From: Sipunculus nudus
Lineage: Eukaryota; Annelida; Sipuncula; Golfingiida; Sipunculidae
DNA length: 64,000 bases
Assembly (NCBI GenBank): GCA_026874595.1
Contig: CM049314.1
Coordinates: 27,291,729 to 27,355,728, forward strand
Direction: 5' to 3'
The notes below the pieces were generated by a model. That model made no database searches. It was not told the DNA's origin and was given only the letters and a program-made list of their open reading frames with translations. Shown one piece after another: positions 21,100 through 32,700 of the stretch (the first letter of the stretch is position 1; every line of letters starts with the position of its first letter). The position numbers and the translations under genes are program-made.

Positions 21100-22369
21100 T
21101 GTATTTTTCTTTTTTGCTTACCACTGGTTTCTTTTTCATATGTCTGTTTTGCTATGTACTGAAAGAAATGTTGCAATAGAGAAGCATTATTTTCAATATC
21201 ATTTAATATATGATTTTGAAAAATGTTAATTTTATTTAAAACATATTGGTCCTGTAAAGGTTAGTAATTAGTGTTTTTTTTTATATTGGTTCCATTCTAT
21301 TATATCTTCTGCTATGATAGTTTGATTTATATAAATTCAATTTCAAATGTTGCAGTAACTGGGAAATGATCAGATGTGTCATCATGTAAAACCTCAAAAG
21401 ATTTAAGTTTATTTAAATTCTCGGAACTGTCTACAGTATAATAAATTAGTGATGTCCCTTTGGATTAGATATATGTAAAGTTTACATCTGTATCTGATGC
21501 AACATTTAAGGTATGAACAATTTATACACAATTCTTTAAGTGAGTGCCCAAATTTATTAATAACTTTATCTTTAGTTTTTCTTGGAGAAATAAAATCTCC
21601 CACATATTAATTTATTGATAAAAGTTTTTAAGTTGTCACTTCTAAATAGCCTTTTAGATTTCCTAGCATTTAAATCTCCATTATTATCAAGTCTAGCTGT
21701 CCATGTGTTTCTAACAGTTCTGTTGTTAAGATCATTTCAAGTCTTTTAATCCCATATGTTGTGCCCAATTTATAATTATATAACAGAATACTCAGGTGCG
21801 ATGTATGCAGAAAAAAAAACAATATTTTATACAAAGCCCTTATTCTTCACCATTTAAGATAATAATAAATATATCAGTAAACTTTGTCATGACAGGCATA
21901 ATATATTGTGTTAACTTTTGTTTTATATTCACAATAACTCCTTCCTTTAAATCTGTACGAATACTAGAGTATCTTTTGTAACCCAAGATATCACCAATAA
22001 ATTGTTTGTCTGATATAGCCCAATTTATAATTATATATAACAGAATACTCAGGTGCGATGTATGCAGAAAAAAAAACAATATTTTATACAAAGCCCTTAT
22101 TCTTCACAATTTAAGATAATAATAAATATATCAGTAAACTTTGTCATGACAGGCATAATATATTGTGTTAACTTTTGTTTTATATTCACAATAACTCCTT
22201 CCTTTAAATCTGTACGAATACTAGAGTATCTTTGGTAACCCAAGATATCACCAATAAATTGTTTGTCTGATATAGCCCATGTTTCAGTTATGACAATCAT
22301 ATCATATTGTGAAATTGTATGTCTGAAATTAAAATCATCTTCAGCTGTATTTAAACCTTGAATAATCAT
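21100..22369 (-). pseudogene. Degenerate endonuclease/exonuclease/phosphatase-type (retroelement AP-endonuclease) domain, unit 1
   Basis: On the minus strand, beginning at 22369, the frame reads MIIQGLN, then SQYDMIVITETWAISD, then LGYQRYSSIRTDLKEGVIV. This matches the N-terminal part of the endonuclease domain of non-LTR retrotransposons and Helentrons (the N-x-x-G-L, then D-x-x-x-x-T-E-T-W, then GY..YR pattern). Further along come GDFISPRKTKDKVINKFGHSL (21603 downward) and TSDHFPVTATF (about 21345-21380), the Ser-Asp-His motif that ends the fold. Metal-binding Glu and the SDH motif are visible, but the frame is broken by stops and by a tandem 257 bp duplication of the early part (21764-22018/22019-22275). 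No reverse transcriptase or Rep/helicase follows in the unit. Confidence 0.7.
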
Positions 22370-22928
22370 AAAATCATTTCAGTGTCAAATTTTGTCCTTT
22401 TATAGCTATATTGTTTCCCTTCAACTTACCTTTATTATCAAAATGGTCAGTAGAACAAGGGTGACTCAGATATCGACTGAGATGTAAACAGAATGAAATA
22501 CCACTGTTATAAAGTAAGAACGATTAAAATGAAATTTGTTTTATTTTATGTAGTCTATAATATGTATTAACATATTTTACATCATATTTTTATATATGTT
22601 AAGGTTTCTTATAACCGATAGCGTCAATTAGGCTTAATTCTGGTTTTTGAGAAATAATTATGATTATAATTATAATTAAAGATCTTAATATTATCAGAGG
22701 CGTAATTTCCTTTTGCACTCTCGCAGTGGGTGAGGGAGGGTGTCCCTCTTCCTCAATGCAAGAATATCGATGATTTTCTTTAAAAAATTCAGAAATTTAG
22801 AAGGAATGTTGGTATAAAATAACGGACTAATCTCGCTTCAGAAACAAAGAACAAATAAAAGTGTCGAACCTCGAAATACTTAGGGGGCAAATGTCTCCTG
22901 AGAAGCAGACATGGGTCGAATACAGAAG

Positions 22929-23060
22929 AAATGTTTTCGAATACGAATACAGCAGGGTACACGAATACGAATACGAATACAAATACTCCAAAACAAAAAT
23001 GTATCCGAATACGAATGCGAATCCATATACAAATGTATTCATGAATATCAATATGAATAC
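22929..23060. repeat. GAATAC hexamer block (first of two per unit)
   Basis: Imperfect GAATAC/GAATAT hexamers are interspersed with short unique runs. The repeat gives Tyr/Glu-rich or Arg/Ile-rich open frames on both strands, which are low-complexity shadows. Equivalent blocks begin near 30265, 37586, 44751 and 51923. Confidence 0.75.
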
Positions 23061-23749
23061 AAAATATTCATGCAAGTGTTTGAGGAGATTTGATGCGGTT
23101 TTCCAGTAGCTGAAATCTGTGCAGCAGAATACATGCATTAAGCTTTATGCGATCCATTGGTACAATCTTGCAGGTCAAAATGATCATGAATCACTGACAT
23201 CTTGGCAGGTGATGCCATACTGATTACTGTTCTACAATATCCCTGATAGACAGCAGATCACAGTGTGCATTAGAAACTGAAAATTGTATCTGACTCATGT
23301 CAGAGAATATATAAGGGTAGTCAGGTAAAGACATGTTGATTAGCTCACATGAACTGCTTAGACTTAATTAATTAATAGTACAGACAGCCAGAGTTAGTCA
23401 CAGTACAAGCCTGAACTGCTTGTATTGCTAACGCATGAATTCCTCAGTTTGGCTTAGACGTTAGGGTGAACAGTAACCAAATTTGAAGCTTCAGTAAGAA
23501 GTTCAGCAAGCAATGTCTTGTACATACACATGACAGAATATACACATTAATATTAATTTAATATCAATAAAGTAAAAAATGTAAAAATGTGTAAATAAGA
23601 TTGTTAGTGTGCATGTTTTAGGAGGTTCCGAATCAATCACTATTGAAATAATTGCCAATTTTTCCAAATGGATAAAGGACAAGAGGCAAACATCATTAAT
23701 GTCTACTGCATGTATTCATGTAAAGTATTCATGAATGTGAATACTTCTG

Positions 23750-23880
23750 CAATATATTTGAATATGAATACTAATACTTTTGAACTTTTTACAAATGTAT
23801 TCGAATACGAATACGAATACTGAAAATACCTGTATTCGAATGCAACATACGAATACGAACACTGATATACGAACTTCTTA
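23750..23880. repeat. GAATAC hexamer block (second of two per unit)
   Basis: This second block includes the palindrome GTATTCGAATAC followed by tandem GAATAC. It is separated from the first block by ~0.7 kb (units 1 and 2) or ~0.53 kb (units 3-5, which have the deletion). Equivalents begin near 31086, 38254, 45419 and 52591. Confidence 0.7.
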
Positions 23881-24830
23881 TATCCGCCGCTAGTTATTTT
23901 ACAATGAAACTTACAGTCAAGGTTTGAATTTTCCATGAAATTTCCATGAATTATTTAATTTGTGCCCTAATATCTCGGTTTCACAATGCAACGAAATGAG
24001 TTATTCATACTGTATCATTAGACATAGTTTTAAATTTATTCATGAAAAATTACATATTGTCACACTTTTTTCGTAAATAACTCGCACTTTACAAATTGAA
24101 ATTAGCGTCTACTTTTGTGATAAAATAACATTTTATTTTAACAACATGGTGATTTAAATGTATGTGTGGAGATTTTATGGTGTGTCACCTTTGGTCAGAA
24201 ATGATTACTGCTCAACATTCCGATCCTTCACAGTTTTTGTCCACTTAAAAACTGTAGTTGGTATACTCATTACAAGGAACAAAAATGGTTGGTAATTGTG
24301 ATTACACCCTATCCTTTGTAACACTCTTTGGCATATTTTACTCCTGTATTTGATATTATCAGATATTATTCTGATATAATATATATAAGATATGTAACTG
24401 TGGTTATCATATACCACTCTTTATCATAATGTGATATATATTAGCTAGATGACTTCACATTTTAATGTTTTGTTTAATCAAAAGTTTTCCTTTAAATCAA
24501 TTCTGCTTTGTACATAAGCAAATATGTAGTTATATGAGTTGTTAAATAGTATACATAATTCATTATATTTAAGAGTGTGGATATTCCAATCATGTGATTC
24601 TGGTAACCCCTCACCGGTTTGTATTATTTATTTTAATAGTACGTTTTATAAATAGCCTAGGAACATGCATAAAATTTACTCAAATGTAGTCAGTTATACT
24701 ATCTGGCAATGTTTGTTTCAACTGTAATGAGATATGCGAAACAAAACATAATGGCATATTGATTCAGTCGAACTTTTGTAACATCTTTCTAGGGACTGGC
24801 CAATGTGCCTTGAGGAAGTATATTAGCCAT

Positions 24831-25755
24831 TGTTTGTGAAAATAGGACCAATATTACAAAGTTATGAGGGAAATAAGATTTTGACTGGTTTTGATCACCT
24901 TGCCCTTGACTATTAACGTCTATAAAATACACATACAGTGTCCAGAAATCGTTCCGATATATGATACGTGTAAGTAAAAAGTGAATCTGGCAAAACTATG
25001 GCCTGTAGAATGCTATATGTCAAGTACAAAAACCAACAAGCAGCCGAAATTGAGAACTACTGACAAACAGACAGACATACTGACAACGTGACACTTCAGA
25101 GACAACAGGTGACTAGACCAGATTATGGAGATGACCCAGAGAAAGAAAATGAACTATAGCTTGTGAAAATAGGACCAATAATGACAGTGTTATGAGGAAA
25201 ATAAGATTCTTGTGTGTTTTGATCACCTTGGACTTTGGCCTATTTAAATAATTTACATATGACTTCTAGAGAACATTCGTATATAAGACGCATGAACCAG
25301 CCAGCAGGCGTTATTGAGGATAGCTGACAAACAGATAGACATACTGACAAAGTGACCCAAAGCAGAAGGCAGTTGACTGGACAATTTTATGTAGAATACG
25401 AAAAGGAAGCAAAGGAATAATGGTTTGTGAAAATAGGACCAAGATTGACAAGTTATGAGGAAAATCACATTTTGATGTGTTAAAGTGACTTTGCCTTTGA
25501 CCTTTGACCTATTTGGATAATATACATAGGACTTTCAGAAATCATCCTTGTATACATAATGTGAAAGTTAAAAATTGATTTTTGTTGAACTTTTGGCTGT
25601 AGATTACTAATAGTAAGATGCAAGAACCCGCACGCAAGCAAAATTGAGGACACTTGACAGACAGACAGGCATACTGACAAAGTGACACAATATTGAGACA
25701 AATCGACTTATCCAGGTTATGGAGAAGACCCAGGAGAACAAAATGCTCTATAGTT
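24831..25755. repeat. Nested three-copy ~270-330 bp tandem repeat inside each unit
   Basis: TTTGTGAAAATAGGACCAA-like starts occur near 24834, 25161 and 25435. Each is followed by GTTATGAGG.AAAT.AGATTT, GATCACCTTG-like sequence, then AGACAGACATACTGACAA and GTGACAC-like sequence. A TGACCTTTGACCT motif lies at 25498. The same block recurs near 32166, 39334, 46499 and 53674. Small minus-strand frames here are repeat shadows. Confidence 0.65.
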
Positions 25756-26868
25756 TATGTAGGCAAGTTTATACCTTTGGAGATTTGGATTAACAATGAT
25801 ATGTTGCAGTGTTTCGCGTCCAGCGCCCCCTAGTGGCCATGTTGATAAAAATGAAAAAAATATGTTCGAGCAACAAGTGTAGGACTTATGGTATGTCTGT
25901 TTCAAAATGTTTCCTGCAAAACTGTGATCCCCTACTCAGGATTAATTAAATCTCGAAAAATCTCGTTTGACGAGATATCGTACGGGATATTTCAAGACTT
26001 GTGATAAAATCTTGTAAAACTAAATAAACGTTACCTAAGGCAAAAAAGACTAGACCACTCTAGCTGAAAAACTGACAAAGTAAGAAAACTTAGACTTTTT
26101 CCCCTAATTGCGTAACCATGGTTAGAGCAGAAAGGAAACACACCAGAAGGAAACACTTGGAAAAACAAAGAAAATGAGCTATTTTTGAAGTAGATACTAC
26201 AAAGGGTGACACAGATATGAAGAAAAAGCCGTTTTGACGACCTTTGCCGTTGACCTATATTGACCAAAAACAATGAGCTTCCAGGGCTTTTAGTTTTCCA
26301 TCATCCCTGTTAGTTTAAAAGCGATTGCTGCAAAATTGTGGCATGTAGGGTCGTGACAAACAAACACAAATACACACACCCATAAACAAACAAACACACA
26401 GACATATGCAATTGACCATCAAGCTTGCCGAAATCCAAGATTCTGGCAAGCGAATATCGCATATATTTCTTACAAAATACCATAACACATGATCCAGGAG
26501 GGTAAAACTACAAATATGTTTTTGCGTGGCGTCCACCCATGCTTCTTAAAATCACTCTTATTTCAAGAATGGATTTCGGAGTGCATTTTTTTCCGTCCAT
26601 ACTGTATAAGGATAATAGCTGTATAAGGACTTGGAGCAAACTAACATTTCGCTCATGCACATATCTAATGCGAGGTTTGATGTATCGGCCCGATTATTTT
26701 CGTGTACACAATTCTTGGACAGCTTTATCTGGTGTAAAACTGGTTGTGCCATCAATACCTGCTTCATTTTTCGTCTGTCCGAGGAACCGTTTCGGGTGAA
26801 AATCACATCGCAGGAACGGTTTTATGTACTGATATATGTACTGATATGAACACGAAACCGTCTACATA

Positions 26869-26907
<39 letters not shown>

Positions 26908-26920
26908 TTATATAATGAAA
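26869..26920. repeat. TA microsatellite upstream of the 107 bp hairpin, unit 1
   Basis: This is TATATA-rich DNA with an ATACATAT interruption. Its length varies among units (equivalents near 34204, 41371, 48537 and 55711). Confidence 0.85.
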
Positions 26921-26943
26921 TAACCCTGTTTATCTGAGGTATA

Positions 26944-27050
26944 AGTGTAGGTAAAGAGTAAGAGTGACGCCTGACCACCTGACGAATAACGCTTCTAAAG
27001 CTATTGTGTTAGTCACATAAAAGGCGTCACTCATTCTCTTTACCTACACT
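26944..27050. repeat. 107 bp hairpin (MITE-like) flanked by TA microsatellites, unit 1
   Basis: The first 29 bases (AGTGTAGGTAAAGAG, then TAAGAGTGACGCCT) are an inverted copy of the last 29 with two mismatches, giving a long stem with a ~49-base loop. TA microsatellites lie on both sides. It has the form of a miniature inverted-repeat element inserted in TA, or of a precursor-like RNA hairpin. No transposase is linked to it. Confidence 0.75.
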
Positions 27051-27052
27051 AC

Positions 27053-27112
<60 letters not shown>

Positions 27113-27137
27113 TACACTTTATATATATATATATATA
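27051..27137. repeat. TA microsatellite downstream of the hairpin, unit 1
   Basis: Two TA tracts are separated by ACTACACTTTA. The ACTACACTT echoes the hairpin end, which suggests microsatellite expansion within an older inverted repeat. Length differs in every unit. Confidence 0.85.
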
Positions 27138-28434
27138 AACAATGGAATTAAAAGAATTAACCCATAGGCCATAACGCTGCAACAGACACCCAAAGGCACT
27201 AATAGATGTACATCTAAGTAAATATATGCGTTGTCCTAAGGAGAGTAGGAGAAAGGAGGTAGATCGTATGTAGCTTTATGGCATAAACCACTGTTTAAAA
27301 TTTCAAGGCAATGGCACGAACGTTTTTTCAGATTGTACTGGCGATAGGAAAACTAACATTGCTGCCATGCAATGGGGTTTTGCACATATGGCAGGTGTGC
27401 AATTCTTACATAAATACTAAAATATTCTCCAATAAAAATGTAAAATCCAAATCAATACCCTTAATTGTTAAGCAATACCCTTAATTGTTCTTCAGACAAG
27501 GCACATGAACAGAGTTTTGGTGTCCAATATTATTTTTTCCAACGGGTATGAAATAAGATAATACTAATCTTCTTCTACTGGCCAATAATTTTATATGACT
27601 CGACAGCAACGCTGGAACCAATTAAAAGATGAAAATGAAAAGAAAATCTTAGATCCCTGTCAAGTAGATATAAAGGATTCCTGAAGGATGTCAAACTTGA
27701 TAGCACACATGCCCTATATTGTTCCTGTATCACATCAATCTTAAGAACAATCACTTGAACGATTAACTAGAAAAGGAACCACATATAGATCATGTTGAAA
27801 TGTTGATGGGTCTCAGTTTGAAAAGCTCACGTACTTTGGTGGAGGCACATCATTGTTTAATGTATGTGCTAGAGAAAATGCTCTAGCATTTATATATTGT
27901 TGAACACAGGAGACGCCGTCTTATGGATTACAAGTCTGGTAATTAGAAAATAAATGACCACCTGTCGACCAGAAACGACAGCTCTTGGACTAACAGAATG
28001 TAAGGTAAATAATCAAACAGACTGAACGCCATTAGAGGTATGGTCATTAATCTGACTATCAGGCAAGTATCCTCCCAGAGACAGCTAACCAATCAGGCAA
28101 ATAGGCCTCCAAGGAACTCGGTCAGAATGCCTGTCTAGTGACAAAACACCAGATAATTAATAAATATATCAAACAGGCTGGCCGTTATAGAGCTGGTCAA
28201 TCAGAAAGACTATGACAGATGAACAGCTAGAGGTTTGCCACCAGAGCTAGTCAGAATCAAGTCAGATGTAAGTGACTGCCTGAAAAGCTTTGTGAAGGTG
28301 TGACTGTCTTATCTGACTATCTACTATCTGTGGTAATCTAACTGACTGAAACCAAAATGGCAGTGTTTCTGTATTTTTAATGGAGTTATAAGATCAGTTT
28401 CATTGTTTGAGATTCGGAATTTGTCTAATGTTCT

Positions 28435-29705
28435 GTATTTTTCTTTTTTGCTTACCACTGGTTTCTTTTTCATATGTCTGTTTTGCTATGTACTGAAAGA
28501 AATGTTGCAATAGAGAAGCATTATTTTCAATATCATTTAATATATGATTTTGAAAAATGTTAATTTTATTTAAAACATATTGGTCCTGTAAAGGTTAGTA
28601 ATTAGTGTTTTTTTTTTATATTGGTTCCATTCTATTATATCTTCTGCTATGATAGTTTGATTTATATAAATTCAATTTCAAATGTTGCAGTAACTGGGAA
28701 ATGATCAGATGTGTCATCATGTAAAACCTCAAAAGATTTAAGTTTATTTAAATTCTCGGAACTGTCTACAGTATAATAAATTAGTGATGTCCCTTTGGAT
28801 TAGATATATGTAAAGTTTCCATCTGTATCTGATGCAACATTTAAGGTATGAACAATTTATACACAATTCTTTAAGTGAGTGCCCAAATTTATTAATAACT
28901 TTATCTTTAGTTTTTCTTGGAGAAATAAAATCTCCCACATATTAATTTATTGATAAAAGTTTTTAAGTTGTCACTTCTAAATAGCCTTTTAGATTTCCTA
29001 GCATTTAAATCTCCATTATTATCAAGTCTAGCTCTCCATGTGTTTCTAACAGTTCTGTTGTTAAGATCATTTCAAGTCTTTTAATCCCATATGTTGTGCC
29101 CAATTTATAATTATATAACAGAATACTCAGGTGCGATGTATGCAGAAAAAAAAACAATATTTTATACAAAGCCCTTATTCTTCACCATTTAAGATAATAA
29201 TAAATATATCAGTAAACTTTGTCATGACAGGCATAATATATTGTGTTAACTTTTGTTTTATATTCACAATAACTCCTTCCTTTAAATCTGTACGAATACT
29301 AGAGTATCTTTGGTAACCCAAGATATCACCAATAAATTGTTTGTCTGATATAGCCCAATTTATAATTATATATAACAGAATACTCAGGTGCGATGTATGC
29401 AGAAAAAAAAAACAATATTTTATACAAAGCCCTTATTCTTCACAATTTAAGATAATAATAAATATATCAGTAAACTTTGTCATGACAGGCATAATATATT
29501 GTGTTAACTTTTGTTTTATATTCACAATAACTCCTTCCTTTAAATCTGTACGAATACTAGAGTATCTTTGGTAACCCAAGATATCACCAATAAATTGTTT
29601 GTCTGATATAGCCCATGTTTCAGTTATGACAATCATATCATATTGTGAAATTGTATGTCTGAAATTAAAATCATCTTCAGCTGTATTTAAACCTTGAATA
29701 ATCAT
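28435..29705 (-). pseudogene. Degenerate endonuclease domain, unit 2
   Basis: This has the same layout as in unit 1. The duplication copies are at 29099-29353 and 29354-29611. It differs from unit 1 by a few bases, for example Trp replacing Cys in the segment read as CCIRYR(C/W)KLYI. The same TETW and SDHFP landmarks are present, and it is broken in the same way. Confidence 0.68.
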
Positions 29706-32700
29706 AAAATCATTTCAGTGTCAAATTTTGTCCTTTTATAGCTATATTGTTTCCCTTCAACTTACCTTTATTATCAAAATGGTTAGTAGAACAAGGGTGA
29801 CTCAGATATCGACTGAGATGTAAACAGAATGAAATACCACTGTTATAAAGTAAGAACGATTAAAATGAAATTTGTTTTATTTTATGTAGTCTATAATATG
29901 TATTAACATATTTTACATCATATTTTTATATATGTTAAGGTTTCTTATAACCGATAGCGTCAATTAGGCTTAATTCTGGTTTTTGAGAAATAATTATGAT
30001 TATAATTATAATTAAAGATCTTAATATTATCAGAGGCGTAATTTCCTTTTGCACTCTCGCAGTGGGTGAGGGAGGGTGTCCCTCTTCCTCAATGCAAGAA
30101 TATCGATGATTTTCTTTAAAAAATTCAGAAATTTAGAAGGAATGTTGGTATAAAATAACGGACTAATCTCGCTTCAGAAACAAAGAACAAATAAAAGTGT
30201 CGAACCTCGAAATACTTAGGGGGCAAATGTCTCCTGAGAAGCAGACATGGGTCGAATACAGAAGAAATGTTTTCGAATACGAATACAGCAGGGTACACGA
30301 ATACCAATACGAATACAAATACTCCAAAACAAAAATGTATCCGAATACGAATGCGAATCCATATACAAATGTATTCATGAATATCAATATGAATACAAAA
30401 TATTCATGCAAGTGTTTGAGGAGATTTGATGCGGTTTTCCAGTAGCTGAAATCTGTGCAGCAGAATACATGCATTAAGCTTTATGCGATCCATTGGTACA
30501 ATCTTGCAGGTCAAAATGATCATGAATCACTGACATCTTGGCAGGTGATGCCATACTGATTACTGTTCTACAATATCCCTGATAGACAGCAGATCACAGT
30601 GTGCATTAGAAACTGAAAATTGTATCTGACTCATGTCAGAGAATATATAAGGGTAGTCAGGTAAAGACATGTTGATTAGCTCACATGAACTGCTTAGACT
30701 TAATTAATTAATAGTACAGACAGCCAGAGTTAGTCACAGTACAAGCCTGAACTGCTTGTATTGCTAACGCATGAATTCCTCAGTTTGGCTTAGACGTTAG
30801 GGTGAACAGTAACCAAATTTGAAGCTTCAGTAAGAAGTTCAGCAAGCAATGTCTTGTACATACACATGACAGAATATACACATTAATATTAATTTAATAT
30901 CAATAAAGTAAAAAATGTAAAAATGTGTAAATAAGATTGTTAGTGTGCATGTTTTAGGAGGTTCCGAATCAATCACTATTGAAATAATTGCCAATTTTTC
31001 CAAATGGATAAAGGACAAGAGGCAAACATCATTAATGTCTACTGCATGTATTCATGTAAAGTATTCATGAATGTGAATACTTCTGCAATATATTTGAATA
31101 TGAATACTAATACTTTTGAACTTTTTACAAATGTATTCGAATACGAATACGAATACTGAAAATACCTGTATTCGAATGCAACATACGAATACGAACACTG
31201 ATATACGAACTTCTTATATCCGCCGCTAGTTATTTTACAATGAAACTTACAGTCAAGGTTTGAATTTTCCATGAAATTTCCATGAATTATTTAATTTGTG
31301 CCCTAATATCTCGGTTTCACAATGCAACGAAATGAGTTATTCATACTGTATCATTAGACATAGTTTTAAATTTATTCATGAAAAATTACATATTGTCACA
31401 CTTTTTTCATAAATAACTCGCACTTTACAAATTGAAATTAGCGTCTACTTTTGTGATAAAATAACATTTTATTTTAACAACATGGTGATTTAAATGTATG
31501 TGTGGAGATTTTATGGTGTGTCACCTTTGGTCAGAAATGATTACTGCTCAACATTCCGATCCTTCACAGTTTTTGTCCACTTAAAAACTGTAGTTGGTAT
31601 ACTCATTACAAGGAACAAAAATGGTTGGTAATTGTGATTACACCCTATCCTTTGTAACACTCTTTGGCATATTTTACTCCTGTATTTGATATTATCAGAT
31701 ATTATTCTGATATAATATATATAAGATATGTAACTGTGGTTATCATATACCACTCTTTATCATAATGTGATATATATTAGCTAGATGACTTCACATTTTA
31801 ATGTTTTGTTTAATCAAAAGTTTTCCTTTAAATCAATTCTGCTTTGTACATAAGCAAATATGTAGTTATATGAGTTGTTAAATAGTATACATAATTCATT
31901 ATATTTAAGAGTGTGGATATTCCAATCATGTGATTCTGGTAACCCCTCACCGGTTTGTATTATTTATTTTAATAGTACGTTTTATAAATAGCCTAGGAAC
32001 ATGCATAAAATTTACTCAAATGTAGTCAGTTATACTATCTGGCAATGTTTGTTTCAACTGTAATGAGATATGCGAAACAAAACATAATGGCATATTGATT
32101 CAGTCGAACTTTTGTAACATCTTTCTAGGGACTGGCCAATGTGCCTTGAGGAAGTATATTAGCCATTGTTTGTGAAAATAGGACCAATATTACAAAGTTA
32201 TGAGGGAAATAAGATTTTGACTGGTTTTGATCACCTTGCCCTTGACTATTAACGTCTATAAAATACACATACAGTGTCCAGAAATCGTTCCGATATATGA
32301 TACGTGTAAGTAAAAAGTGAATCTGGCAAAACTATGGCCTGTAGAATGCTATATGTCAAGTACAAAAACCAACAAGCAGCCGAAATTGAGAACTACTGAC
32401 AAACAGACAGACATACTGACAACGTGACACTTCAGAGACAACAGGTGACTAGACCAGATTATGGAGATGACCCAGAGAAAGAAAATGAACTATAGCTTGT
32501 GAAAATAGGACCAATAATGACAGTGTTATGAGGAAAATAAGATTCTTGTGTGTTTTGATCACCTTGGACTTTGGCCTATTTAAATAATTTACATATGACT
32601 TCTAGAGAACATTCGTATATAAGACGCATGAACCAGCCAGCAGGCGTTATTGAGGATAGCTGACAAACAGATAGACATACTGACAAAGTGACCCAAAGCA

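Larger units (their letters stand above)
20547..27880 (+). repeat. Macrosatellite unit 1 of 5 (7334 bp)
   Basis: This is the first copy of a ~7.2-7.3 kb direct tandem repeat starting at CTCTAGCATTTATATATTG and ending GTGCTAGAGAAAATG. Landmarks within the unit are: palindrome right arm (20690-21045), degenerate endonuclease frame (about 21100-22369, minus), an internal 257 bp duplication (21764-22018 and 22019-22275), GAATAC blocks (22929-23060 and 23750-23880), a nested three-copy repeat (24831-25755), a TA/hairpin/TA block (26869-27137) and a unique 0.74 kb 3' part. Unit 1 carries private variants in the endonuclease region and lacks the ~155 bp deletion that marks units 3-5. No intact gene. 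Confidence 0.95.

Noticed and set aside
22861-23109. Tyr/Glu-rich and Arg/Ile-rich frames on both strands, repeated in all array units
   Set aside because: These are translations of the GAATAC hexamer block in several frames. Conservation across units only reflects recent amplification.
25253-26536. Series of 62-80 codon minus-strand frames in every unit, some with Ser/Val/Cys-Leu-Ser runs
   Set aside because: The runs come from ACAGACAGAC-type tetranucleotide repeats read on the other strand. They have no start context, splice signals or domain.
26539-26849. Overlapping plus and minus frames (86, 82 and 72 codons) identical in all five units
   Set aside because: There is no recognisable domain, they overlap on opposite strands, and their identity is explained by the age of the array.
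27861-27891. Array unit as a canonical Helitron (unit begins TC and has CTAG near its end)
   Set aside because: No A|T insertion context is seen at either flank, there is no clear 3' hairpin before the CTAG, and no Rep/helicase frame is present in the unit.
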